64,000 nucleotides of DNA from Aquipseudomonas guryensis (GTDB lineage: Bacteria > Pseudomonadota > Gammaproteobacteria > Pseudomonadales > Pseudomonadaceae): contig NZ_JACJFN010000005.1 of assembly GCF_014164785.1 (NCBI RefSeq), positions 1 to 64,000 of the forward strand, written 5' to 3'. Below the pieces are notes generated by a model that saw nothing but the letters and a program-made list of their open reading frames with translations, made no database searches and had not been told where the DNA came from. A program made the position numbers and the translations under genes. Below, one piece after another: positions 36,074 to 44,697 of this stretch. Positions within the stretch are counted from its first letter, which is position 1, and each line of letters begins with the position of its first letter.

Positions 36074-38230
36074 TTGACCACCATGGAACGGAAGCCTTCC
36101 GACGACCAGCGGCAAAGTCACGACGACCCGCTGCTGGATGGATTACTGATTCTCTGCAACCTGCATGAATGCTCCGCCAGCCGAGCCAGTCTCACCGCTG
36201 GCCTGCCGATGCCGGAACAATGCCTGACACCTGAGCTACTGCCGCGCGCAGCTGCCAGAGCGGGCCTGCAAGGGCGCATCTTGCGCCGCGACCTCAATGC
36301 CATCTCACCGCTCAACCTGCCCGTACTGCTTTTGCTGAAAGACGGTCGCAGTGCCGTGCTGCGCAAGTTCGGGCCAAAAAACCAGCTACTGATCCTGCCG
36401 TGCGAAGCAGAAGGTGGCGAGCAATGGGTCAGCCGTGAACACCTGCTGCTGGAATACTCCGGCCAGGCCTTCTTCGCCCGTCCGCGGCATGAACTGGAAG
36501 ATGTCCGCACCCCCCTGGTGCCACGTATAGATGCCTGGTTTCGCGACACGCTCAAGCTGTCCCGCTGGCTCTATACTGACGCGGTGCTCGCCAGCCTGCT
36601 GATCAACCTGCTGGGTTTGATGGTGCCGTTGTTCGTCATGCAAACCTATGACCGCGTGGTGCCCAACCAGGCCACGTCGACCTTGTGGGTGCTGGTCATC
36701 GGCCTGTTCATCGGCAGCGGTTTCGAACTGCTGCTGCGCGTACTGCGAGCACATCTACTTGATATTGCCGGCAAGAAGACCGACGTGGTGTTGTCCGCCA
36801 CCCTGTTCGAGCGCATCACCGGCATGTCGATGAAGGCACGCCCCGCCACAATCGGCGGGTTCGCCCAGAGCATCCACGACTTCCAGGGCCTACGCGAATT
36901 CCTCACCGCTGTCACCCTGACCAGCCTGATCGATCTGCCCTTCTCCATACTGATGATCGTGGTCATTGGCCTGCTGGGGGGGTGGCTGGTGGTTATACCG
37001 CTGCTGGCGTTCCCGATTACCGCCATCTTCGCCTTGGTGATCCAGGCCCGCCTGCGCGACACCGTGCAGAAAAGCCTCGCCCTGGGCGCCGAGCGCCAGG
37101 CGCTGCTGATCGAGACCCTCAGCGGCCTGGAAACTCTCAAGGCCTGCAGTGCCGAAAGCGAGCGGCAGCATCACTGGGAAAAAACCCATGGTGCCCTCAC
37201 CCGCCTGGATAACCACAGCCGCTTCCTCGCCTCACTGGCCACCAACGGCACCATGTTCTTCCAGCAGTTCGCCGGCATGGCCACCATAGTCGCCGGGGTC
37301 TATATCATCATCGCTGGCAATCTGAGCGTAGGCGCTCTGGTGGCCTGCTACATGCTCGGCAGCCGCGTGCTCTCGCCGCTAGGGCAGATTGCTGGCCTGA
37401 TTACCCGTTACCAGCAAGCGCGCCTGACCATGACCAGCACGGATGCGCTGATGGCATTGCCGCAGGAACGCGAAGCCAAGCAGCGCCCATTGGAACGCAC
37501 CCATCTGAAAGGCGCCCTCGACATGCGCCAGGTTACCTTTAGCTACCCAGGACAGGACACTCCAGCCCTGACCAAAGTCAGCCTCCGCATGAATGCCGGT
37601 GAACGCGTCGGCATAATCGGTCGCAACGGCTCGGGCAAAAGCACCCTGGCAAGGCTGCTAATGAACTTCTACACCCCGAGTGAAGGCCAGATCCTCCTTG
37701 ACGGCCTTGATCTGCGCCAACTGGATGTCGCCGACCTGCGTCATCAGATCGGCTATGTCGCCCATGACCTGCCTTTATTGTCCGGCAGCCTGCGCGACAA
37801 CCTGACCCTCGGCGCCCGCTATGTCAGTGACACACGCATGCTTGAGGTGGCTGAAATGACGGGGGTTTCCGAACTCGCACGGCAGCATCCGCAAGGCTTT
37901 GACCGACCGGTGGGTGAGCGCGGCCAATTGCTTTCCAGCGGGCAACGGCAAACCGTCCTGCTGGCCCGCGCCCTGCTACTCGACCCACCGATTCTGCTGC
38001 TCGATGAACCGACCAGCTCCATGGACAACACCAGTGAAGATACCCTGCGCAACCGCCTGCACAGTCTGGCGCAGGGCAAGACCGTACTACTGATCACCCA
38101 CCGCGCCTCGATGCTCAGCATGGTCGATCGCCTGGTGGTACTCGACAATGGCCATGTCGTCGCCGATGGCCCTAAAGAAGCCGTGATCGAGGCCCTGCGC
38201 AAGGGTCGCGTCGGCCCGGCGGCGGTATAA
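36074..38230 (+). CDS. lapB: LapB type I secretion ABC transporter
   Basis: This protein of about 718 residues has an N-terminal C39-like domain without the catalytic cysteine (about 15-140), six transmembrane helices (LASLLINLLGLMVPLFVM onward) and an ABC ATPase. The ATPase has Walker A GRNGSGKST, signature LSSGQRQ, Walker B ILLLDEPTS and the H-loop ITHR. It drives export of LapA without cleavage. Start choice is uncertain: TTG 36074 has AGGAG eight bases upstream, GTG 36068 is too close to it, and ATG 36083 is 17 bases away. Confidence 0.92.
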   Translation: MTTMERKPSDDQRQSHDDPLLDGLLILCNLHECSASRASLTAGLPMPEQCLTPELLPRAAARAGLQGRILRRDLNAISPLNLPVLLLLKDGRSAVLRKFGPKNQLLILPCEAEGGEQWVSREHLLLEYSGQAFFARPRHELEDVRTPLVPRIDAWFRDTLKLSRWLYTDAVLASLLINLLGLMVPLFVMQTYDRVVPNQATSTLWVLVIGLFIGSGFELLLRVLRAHLLDIAGKKTDVVLSATLFERITGMSMKARPATIGGFAQSIHDFQGLREFLTAVTLTSLIDLPFSILMIVVIGLLGGWLVVIPLLAFPITAIFALVIQARLRDTVQKSLALGAERQALLIETLSGLETLKACSAESERQHHWEKTHGALTRLDNHSRFLASLATNGTMFFQQFAGMATIVAGVYIIIAGNLSVGALVACYMLGSRVLSPLGQIAGLITRYQQARLTMTSTDALMALPQEREAKQRPLERTHLKGALDMRQVTFSYPGQDTPALTKVSLRMNAGERVGIIGRNGSGKSTLARLLMNFYTPSEGQILLDGLDLRQLDVADLRHQIGYVAHDLPLLSGSLRDNLTLGARYVSDTRMLEVAEMTGVSELARQHPQGFDRPVGERGQLLSSGQRQTVLLARALLLDPPILLLDEPTSSMDNTSEDTLRNRLHSLAQGKTVLLITHRASMLSMVDRLVVLDNGHVVADGPKEAVIEALRKGRVGPAAV

Positions 38231-38256
38231 AGCGCGCCATCCAGTGGAGGTCGTGC

Positions 38257-39615
38257 ATGGAACTGACTCAGTCGATCCGCGATTACTTCGGCAGCCTGCA
38301 GAAACACAAGCAGGACACCGAGTTCATGCCCGAAGTCGACGGCGCCATCCTGGAAGACTCGCCCTGGCTGGCCCGGGCCACGGTGTGGTCGGTCAGCGCC
38401 TGTCTACTGGTGGCGCTGATCTGGGCCAAGTTCGCCGTACTCGAGGAAGTCACCACCGGCGAAGGCAAAGCCATTCCGTCGAGCAAGGTACAGGTGATCC
38501 AGAACTTGGAAGGCGGCATCGTCACCGAGATTTTCGTGCGCGAAGGCCAGGTGGTGAATAAGGGCGATACCCTGCTGCGTCTCGACGACACCCGTTTCCT
38601 CTCCAACCGTGGAGAGACCGAAGCCGATCGCATGGCCCTGGTCGCCCGCGTGGAGCGTCTCAGCGCCGAAGCCGAGGGTCGCCCACTGGCCTTGCCAGAG
38701 GAGCTGGTGAAACAGGCCCCGCAACTAGTTGAAGACGAGATGGCGCTGTATCGCTCACGCCAGCAACGCCTGCACAGCGAGCAGAACACCCTGCAGGAAC
38801 AGCTGCAGCAGAAAACCCAGGAACTCGCCGAATTTCGCGCCAAATCCCAGCAATATCGCTCCAGCCTCGGCCTGCTCCAGCAGGAACTGAATATGTCGCA
38901 GCCACTGGTGGAAACCGGCGCGATCTCCCAGGTAGAAATCCTCCGCCTGCGGCGCAGCGCCGTGGAGGTACGCGGCTCTCTGGATGCAACCAACCTGGCT
39001 ATTCCGCGTGCCGAGTCGGCCATCGAGGAGATCAAGAGTCGCATTCAGGAGTCCGAGCTGGCCTTTCGCTCGGACGCCTTCAAAGAGCTGAACGAGATGC
39101 GCACCGAGCTGAAGAAAATCACCTCCACCAGCGTGGCCATCGACGACCGGGTAACCCGCACCACCGTGGTATCCCCCGTGCACGGCATCATCAAGTTGCT
39201 CAAGGTCAACACCATTGGCGGCGTGGTGCAGCCCGGTGATGCCATGGTCGAAGTGGTACCGCTGGAAGACAACCTGCTGATCGAGGCCAAGGTACGCCCG
39301 CAGGATGTGGCCTTCCTCCACCCCGGCCAGAAGGCCATGGTCAAGTTCACCGCCTACGACTACACCATCTATGGCGGGCTGAAGGCCAAGCTGGAACTGA
39401 TCAGCGCCGATACCATCACCGACGAGGAAGGCAACAGCTTCTACCTGATCCAGGTGCGCACCGACCAGAGCCACCTCGGTACCAAGGAACATCCCCTGCT
39501 GATCATTCCAGGCATGGTGGCCACCGTCGACATCATCACCGGCGAAAAGAGCGTGCTGGACTACCTGCTTAAGCCCGTGCTCAAAGCGCGCTCGGAAGCC
39601 CTGCGCGAGCGCTGA
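38257..39615 (+). CDS. lapC: LapC HlyD-family membrane fusion protein
   Basis: This 452-residue protein has a short cytoplasmic N-terminus, one transmembrane helix (about 47-65), lipoyl half-motifs (VQVIQNLEGGIVTEIFVREGQVV), a long coiled coil (about 125-290) and the C-terminal HlyD beta-barrel (VVSPVHGIIKLLKVNTIGGVV). It bridges LapB and LapE. It follows lapB after 26 bases with GGAGG before the ATG. It completes the dedicated exporter for LapA. Confidence 0.93.
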   Translation: MELTQSIRDYFGSLQKHKQDTEFMPEVDGAILEDSPWLARATVWSVSACLLVALIWAKFAVLEEVTTGEGKAIPSSKVQVIQNLEGGIVTEIFVREGQVVNKGDTLLRLDDTRFLSNRGETEADRMALVARVERLSAEAEGRPLALPEELVKQAPQLVEDEMALYRSRQQRLHSEQNTLQEQLQQKTQELAEFRAKSQQYRSSLGLLQQELNMSQPLVETGAISQVEILRLRRSAVEVRGSLDATNLAIPRAESAIEEIKSRIQESELAFRSDAFKELNEMRTELKKITSTSVAIDDRVTRTTVVSPVHGIIKLLKVNTIGGVVQPGDAMVEVVPLEDNLLIEAKVRPQDVAFLHPGQKAMVKFTAYDYTIYGGLKAKLELISADTITDEEGNSFYLIQVRTDQSHLGTKEHPLLIIPGMVATVDIITGEKSVLDYLLKPVLKARSEALRER

Positions 39616-39623
39616 ATCCTAAC

Positions 39624-39690
39624 GTAGCCGAATGCAATCCAGGGCCCTGCCGAACTCAACACGAAAACGCCCGGATTGCATCCGGGCTAC
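39624..39690. repeat. Inverted pair of GTAGCCCGG-class REP elements
   Basis: GTAGCCGAATGCAATCC at 39624 faces CCCGGATTGCATCCGGGCTAC ending at 39690. The TAG stop codon of the DTW gene (39687-39689, minus strand) is the TAG of the GTAG tetranucleotide of the right copy. It lies between the convergent lapC and DTW genes and may serve as a bidirectional terminator. Confidence 0.85.
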
Positions 39691-40286
39691 GATTTCTGGT
39701 GATTACGCAGAAAGGTTTCCTCGCCCATTGCGGCGATCTGCCCCTCGATCAGCGCCTCGAACGGGCGCAGCAGTTCATCGAAACAGGCTGGTGCTTCCTG
39801 CAGGTTCAGGGCCACAGTGATCGCCTCGATCGTGGCCAGCGCCCCCTCTCCCGGCGCCTTGCGCAGGCGATAGCGTGACTGCAGCCCTGCCGGCAAGCAG
39901 ACCCGTGGCAACTCAGCCAGTAGCGGATTCAGATGCAGCAACTTGCGCGCCTTGCGCCAGGTGCCATCGGGCACCACCAGCAGTAGCGGACGATCATCCC
40001 CCGGCGCGCTGGACAACGGCAGCTCCTGCGCCTCTTCCCCAGGGAACAGCAGACAGGCGCGGTACTCACTGCTCAGCCACTGGTGCAAGTCGACAAACAC
40101 CTCGCCCACCTTGAGTTCGGCATTCAGCAGCCCCAATGCAGCCAATCGAGCGGTGTTGAGGGCATGCACCACCTCATCCGGATGCTGCAAGATCAAGACC
40201 CGTGTACGGCTTGGCAGGCTCGGAATCAGGTGACACAGGCAATGGCTCTGCGGTCGAGCACAGCGCTCGCAGCGGGATCGGGACAT
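39687..40286 (-). CDS. DTW-domain tRNA aminocarboxypropyltransferase (TapT-like)
   Basis: This 199-residue protein has an N-terminal zinc-ribbon-like CERCARPQSHCLC (residues about 6-18), the HPDEVVHALNTARL block and the DGTWRKARK motif that names the DTW family. The E. coli member makes acp3U47 in tRNA variable loops using S-adenosylmethionine. The start at 40286 is used since upstream in-frame codons lack homology. It is convergent with lapC. The stop codon sits in a REP element. Confidence 0.88.
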   Translation of the reverse strand: MSRSRCERCARPQSHCLCHLIPSLPSRTRVLILQHPDEVVHALNTARLAALGLLNAELKVGEVFVDLHQWLSSEYRACLLFPGEEAQELPLSSAPGDDRPLLLVVPDGTWRKARKLLHLNPLLAELPRVCLPAGLQSRYRLRKAPGEGALATIEAITVALNLQEAPACFDELLRPFEALIEGQIAAMGEETFLRNHQKS

Positions 40287-40463
40287 ACGCACACTCCTTG
40301 GGCCGTGCAGTGTGCCATATGCCATAGCCGCTTCAGCTCACGCATTTACAGCACAGCGACCGCTCACCAGCCGCGCGGCAAACTCTATTCGGCAAGTCCG
40401 AACACATATCGCCCAGCCAGCACCTAAGCCAAGGATTATTGGCAAAAAACACAATTACGCAGC

Positions 40464-40493
40464 TTAAAAAACAAAACCCGGCCAAAGCCGGGT
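40464..40493 (-). terminator. Rho-independent terminator of the aer-like gene
   Basis: On the minus strand ACCCGGC pairs with GCCGGGT around four bases, followed by TTTTGTTTTTT. It lies 23 bases beyond the stop codon. Confidence 0.9.
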
Positions 40494-40515
40494 CTTGTCG
40501 TATAACGCCTCTGGT

Positions 40516-42081
40516 TCAGCGATTGAATCGCTCCGCCAAACTGTGCAGATACTCGGCCATCTGCTCCAACTCCCGCCCAATCGTTGCCCCTTGCTGCGCC
40601 TGGCCCGCGCTGTGATCGGAGAGCTGGGCAATGCGGGTAATCTGCCGGCTGATATCTTCGGCGACATGACTCTGCTCTTCCGAAGCCGCGGCCATCTGCT
40701 GACTCATGCCAGTGATGCGGGTTACCGCCGTACTGATGCCCACCAGCGCCTCACGTACCTCCTCGACGCTCTGCACGCTCTCGCGCGAAATTGCCTCGCC
40801 CCTGCCGGCAGTTTGCACCGCTCGCTCCGCGCCACTGCGCAGGGAAGAAATAATTTGGTGGATCTGTTCCGTGGACTCACGCGTACGCCCGGCCAAGGCC
40901 CGCACTTCATCGGCCACCACAGCAAAACCTCGGCCCTGCTCACCGGCACGCGCCGCCTCGATCGCCGCATTGAGGGCGAGCAAGTTGGTCTGCTCGGCAA
41001 TCGAAGTGATCACATCGGCCACGCTGCCAATCGACTGGGTCGAGCTGGCCAGGTCATTCACTGCCTGGCCGATCTCCTGCACGGCACCCGCCATATGCTG
41101 CATGGCCTGCAGACTGCTATCGGCAAGATGACGACCCTGTTGCGCCAGGCGATCCGCCTCTTCGGCAGCATGCGAGGTGTTCTGCACGTTGTGCGTCACC
41201 TCCTGGATGGTGGCTGCCATCTGGTTGATGGCCGTGGCCGACTGGTCCGTTTCGCTGCGCTGCTGATCCAGCAGTTCGGCACCGGAACGCGACAACTCGG
41301 CAGACTGCGCGGCCCGCTTGCGCACGCTCTCGCCGGCATCTTCAAGACGGGTCAGGGCGGTCTGCAAACGCGCCTCCTCACTGATCATGGCCATGTCGAG
41401 CAGTGCCTGGGCGCCGCGGTTGTCGCTATAGGTCAACGCCACCAGTGCACTGGTAAATGCCTTTGGGTGCTCGGCCAGAGTGTTACGAATCAATTGGCGC
41501 TTGCTGTACAGCTGGTAAGAGCCAAGGCCGAACATCACTACACAGATGAATAGAAGTAACCAGAAACCGCTCAGCACTGAGTGACCCGCCAGAATGACCA
41601 GGCCGGCCAGAATCAGCGGCCAGGAACGCAACAGGTCATAGGTCAGGTATTCCAGTTTGGGCACAGGCGGCTTGCCGGCACGCAAGCGCGCATAGAGATT
41701 CTCGGCGCGCCTCTTCTGCTCCTCAGTGGGTACCGAGCGCACCGACTCATAACCGGACATTTTGCCGTTCTCATAGATCGGCGTGACATAGGCGCTGACC
41801 CAGTAGTAATCGCCATTTTTGGAGCGATTCTTGACCACACCCATCCAGGGTTTGCCCTGCTTGATGGTTTCCCACATATGGGCAAACACCGAAGGCGGCA
41901 TATCCGGATGGCGCACTAGGTTGTGGGGCTGGCCGACTAGCTCTTCGCGGGTGAAGCCACTGATCTCGACAAAAGCGTCGTTGCAATAGGTGATCTTGCT
42001 GTTCAGGTCGGTCGTTGAAATCAGGCGCTCTGTTGCGGGGAAAGTTCTTTCCCGCTGGGATACAGGGAGATTTTGACGCAT
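40516..42081 (-). CDS. aer: Aer-type PAS aerotaxis/energy receptor
   Basis: This 521-residue protein has an N-terminal PAS domain (about 10-115; FPATERLISTTDLNSKITYCNDAF, FTREELVGQPHNLVRHPDMP). It has a hydrophobic pair of helices (about 160-195) with no periplasmic domain, then a methyl-accepting signalling domain with the conserved hairpin tip IAEQTNLLALNAAIEAARAGEQGRGFAVVADEVRAL (about 370-410). Aer senses redox state through FAD in the PAS domain and signals to CheA. The length equals the P. aeruginosa Aer I know. ATG 42081 with AAGGA eight bases upstream was preferred over ATG 42090. Confidence 0.88.
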   Translation of the reverse strand: MRQNLPVSQRERTFPATERLISTTDLNSKITYCNDAFVEISGFTREELVGQPHNLVRHPDMPPSVFAHMWETIKQGKPWMGVVKNRSKNGDYYWVSAYVTPIYENGKMSGYESVRSVPTEEQKRRAENLYARLRAGKPPVPKLEYLTYDLLRSWPLILAGLVILAGHSVLSGFWLLLFICVVMFGLGSYQLYSKRQLIRNTLAEHPKAFTSALVALTYSDNRGAQALLDMAMISEEARLQTALTRLEDAGESVRKRAAQSAELSRSGAELLDQQRSETDQSATAINQMAATIQEVTHNVQNTSHAAEEADRLAQQGRHLADSSLQAMQHMAGAVQEIGQAVNDLASSTQSIGSVADVITSIAEQTNLLALNAAIEAARAGEQGRGFAVVADEVRALAGRTRESTEQIHQIISSLRSGAERAVQTAGRGEAISRESVQSVEEVREALVGISTAVTRITGMSQQMAAASEEQSHVAEDISRQITRIAQLSDHSAGQAQQGATIGRELEQMAEYLHSLAERFNR

Positions 42082-42258
42082 GGGGATCATCCTTGGACAA
42101 GGTTGATGGTGGACTTCCAGCTCACACAAATAGGGTCTAGCACAGCCATGCCAAAACACCATTTAAAGTGTGCCATCAGCTCAACATCACCCGAGCCATG
42201 CCTCACACCGCAGGCAAACCATTAGTCTCTGCAAGGCAGAGAGCAACCGACCATGGAC

Positions 42259-42279
42259 AGGTAGGTCTTGCACCTACCT
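42259..42279. terminator. Perfect inverted repeat after the 44-residue ORF
   Basis: AGGTAGGT and ACCTACCT form a perfect 8-bp stem with a five-base loop, 14 bases beyond the stop codon of the small minus-strand ORF. No U-tract follows, so it is only a possible terminator. Confidence 0.45.
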
Positions 42280-42292
42280 TCCTGCTGGCGGT

Positions 42293-42427
42293 CTAGGGTA
42301 AATGCGTAACTTTGCGCGGGTCGCGCGGTGGTTCTCTACGCACCGGGATCGGCTGCATGCGCGGCGGCTCGATCAGACCCAGTACGGTGAGAAACTGGCG
42401 AACAGCATTGTGCAATCTGGCTTTCAT
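42293..42427 (-). CDS. Small conserved-looking protein, 44 residues
   Basis: The ORF MKARLHNAVRQFLTVLGLIEPPRMQPIPVRREPP... is preceded by a strong GGAGG eight bases upstream. It shows an N-terminal amphipathic/hydrophobic helix followed by a Pro/Arg-rich tail. A longer in-frame reading to 42520 exists, but the ribosome-binding site argues for 42427. It lies 114 bases downstream of aceK on the same strand. Function is unknown. Confidence 0.6.
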   Translation of the reverse strand: MKARLHNAVRQFLTVLGLIEPPRMQPIPVRREPPRDPRKVTHLP

Positions 42428-42541
42428 GCGACGTCCTCCTGCCATGAACCAAGCGGCGTGGGCTACAACTGCAGCCACTACCCTTTGAGCATAGGCTAGC
42501 TCGCGCCGGAACGACGTCACTTGTCGCAGATCAGTGACACC

Positions 42542-44275
42542 TCACTGAATGCTGTCGGCGAACTCCTTGCGCCGGTAGGGGAACACGTCGATCACCTTGC
42601 CGGCGCGAATTGCCTCCTGCAGGCCCTTCCAGTAGTCGGCGTCGTAAAGGTCGCCATGCAGCTGGCTGAACAGACGGCGCTGGCCGATATCGGCGAACAG
42701 GAACGGCGGGAACTCCTCGGGGAAGACATCCAGCGGCGCCACCGAATACCAGGGCTCGCTGGCCATTTCGTCCTCCGGATAACGCGGCGGTGGAATCCGC
42801 CGGAAGTTGGCCTCGGTCAGGTAGCAGATCTCGTCGTAGTCATAGAACACCACACGGCCATGGCGGGTGACGCCGAAGTTCTTCAGCAGCATGTCGCCGG
42901 GGAAGATATTGGCCGCAGCCAGTTGTTTGATGGCCAGGCCGTAGTCCTCCAGGGCCTCGCGCACCTGGGCCTCGTTGGCGCTCTCCAGGTAGATGTTCAG
43001 CGGGATCATGCGCCGCTCGGTCCAGCAGTGGCGGATCAACACGGTGTCATCGTTCTCGATAGCCACGGTGGACGGCGCCACTTCCAGCAGTTCGGCCAGG
43101 CATTCCGGATCGAACTTGGCCTTGGGGAAGCGGAAGTCGGCGAATTCCTGGGTGTCGGCCATACGCCCGACCCGGTCGACACTCTTCACCAGGCGGTACT
43201 TCTCGATCACCGTGGCACGGTCGACGTTCTTCGACGGCGAGAAGCGATCCTTGATGATCTTGAACACCGTGTTGAAGCCCGGCAGGGTGAACACGCTCAT
43301 GACCATGCCGCGCACGCCAGGCGCCATGATGAACTTGTCATCGGTGCTGGCCAGGTGATTGATCAGCGAGCGGTAGAACTCCGACTTGCCGTGCTTGTAG
43401 AAACCGATCGAGGTATACAGCTCGGCGATGTGCTTGCCCGGCAGAATGCGCTTGAGGAAGCCGATGAACTCCGCCGGAATCTCCACCCGCACCATGAAGT
43501 AGGAACGGGTGAAGGAGAAGATGATCGAGACTTCGGCCTCGTCGGTGATCAGCGTATCGATCTGGATGCCCTGCCCCTCGCGGTGCAGCAGAGGGATTAC
43601 CAGCGGCCATTGCTCGTCGCGGGTGAAGATGCGTCCGACCAGGTAGGCGCCCTTGTTGCGGTAGAGGGTGAAGGAGAACAGCTCGATGGTCAGCTCCGGA
43701 TCCTTGCACACCCAGTCCGGCAGGTTGTTGCGCAGCTGTACTTCCAAGCGGTTGATATCGCGCTCAAGGTTCTCGAAGCCGACGCTGAAACGGTAGTCAC
43801 TGAACACCGCATGCAGAGCCTCCTGCAGATTGCCCTGCGGCTTGTAGATACGGGTTTGCGGGGCGCTGGCCTGGGGACGCAGAGACGGCCGCGTGGTGTG
43901 GATGAACATGCAGCCATCACTGATCTGGTCATGGCTGAACAGACCGCAGAAGATCGAGTTGAACCAGGTTTCCGCCAGCTCATCGTCGAAGCGCTGGTCG
44001 ATCAGGGTGATGTAGGCGCTTTTCACCAGCGGCCACAGCTCAACATCCAGCAGGAATTCGTCGCTGAAGCTGGCACGCAGCCGCTCACCCACTTCGCTGA
44101 CTTTCTCTTCGTAGAGGTTGATCCGCGCAGCCGAAGCGGCCTGCGCCTCCTGCCATAGCGCCTGCTCGAAGCGCGCCCGGGCGCCATTGGTGATCTCACG
44201 GAAATGCTCGCGATAGTCGTCGAAGCCGTCGAGGATCAGACGGGCGATATCTGCGGCTGGCCGTTGCTGCGCCAT
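42542..44275 (-). CDS. aceK: Isocitrate dehydrogenase kinase/phosphatase AceK
   Basis: This 577-residue full-length AceK family protein starts MAQQRPAADIARLILDGFDDYREHF. It contains the kinase-like region (VFKIIKDRFSPSKNVDRATV, then GDMLLKNFGVTRHGRVVFYDYDEICYLTEANFR with the metal-binding D-Y-D-E). AceK phosphorylates and dephosphorylates isocitrate dehydrogenase, diverting carbon into the glyoxylate bypass during growth on acetate or fatty acids. The frame is open to 44377, but homology begins at 44275. Confidence 0.96.
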   Translation of the reverse strand: MAQQRPAADIARLILDGFDDYREHFREITNGARARFEQALWQEAQAASAARINLYEEKVSEVGERLRASFSDEFLLDVELWPLVKSAYITLIDQRFDDELAETWFNSIFCGLFSHDQISDGCMFIHTTRPSLRPQASAPQTRIYKPQGNLQEALHAVFSDYRFSVGFENLERDINRLEVQLRNNLPDWVCKDPELTIELFSFTLYRNKGAYLVGRIFTRDEQWPLVIPLLHREGQGIQIDTLITDEAEVSIIFSFTRSYFMVRVEIPAEFIGFLKRILPGKHIAELYTSIGFYKHGKSEFYRSLINHLASTDDKFIMAPGVRGMVMSVFTLPGFNTVFKIIKDRFSPSKNVDRATVIEKYRLVKSVDRVGRMADTQEFADFRFPKAKFDPECLAELLEVAPSTVAIENDDTVLIRHCWTERRMIPLNIYLESANEAQVREALEDYGLAIKQLAAANIFPGDMLLKNFGVTRHGRVVFYDYDEICYLTEANFRRIPPPRYPEDEMASEPWYSVAPLDVFPEEFPPFLFADIGQRRLFSQLHGDLYDADYWKGLQEAIRAGKVIDVFPYRRKEFADSIQ

Positions 44276-44351
44276 GGGAAAGCCTCTGCTGCGTATGCGG
44301 AAACGCGAGCTTAGCCAGAGCCGCGCGCCAGGGAAAGCCACAAACCACTCC

Positions 44352-44623
44352 CTAGGGTCTGTTCCCGTTTCGTTCACGGCCGCGACGGAGCCTGTTTTTG
44401 CGCGGGGCTAGGCGCGAGACGCGAGGTTTGGTCGTCCAAATGAGCCGTCGAGTAACGACGTTCCGCGCAAAAACAGGCCCGTCCCTTCGGGTTGCGCGCA
44501 AAACCGCGCCATGCGTCGTTGCGGGACTTGCCAAGGGAATGACCATTGCCTGCGTCCCGCGCCTAGCCTGGCGCGATTTTGCGCAGCAACGCGGTTCGCG
44601 AACGAAACGGGAACAGACCCTAG
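44352..44623. repeat. Nested-palindrome element, copy E (longest, most regular)
   Basis: Perfect 24-base terminal arms lie at 44352-44375 and 44600-44623. Perfect 16-base inner arms lie at 44390-44405 and 44463-44478 (GCCTGTTTTTGCGCGG). A central hairpin TTTGG-TCGT-CCAAA (44427-44440) is followed by TGAGC. A further imperfect stem-loop fills 44488-44598. It lies upstream of aceK and contains no ORF of its own worth reporting. Confidence 0.88.
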
Positions 44624-44660
44624 CGCCTGGATTCGCTTTTAGATACGTAGTCATCGGGCA

Positions 44661-44697
44661 AAAAGAAGGCGGTGTCCGGGGAGAGGAGCACCGCCTT
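44661..44697 (-). terminator. Minus-strand terminator without an assigned gene
   Basis: AAGGCGGTG and CACCGCCTT form a perfect 9-bp stem. On the minus strand it is followed by CTTTTT, a good rho-independent signal. The nearest upstream minus-strand gene, dctA, already has two terminators of its own at 45012-45069. Confidence 0.75.
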
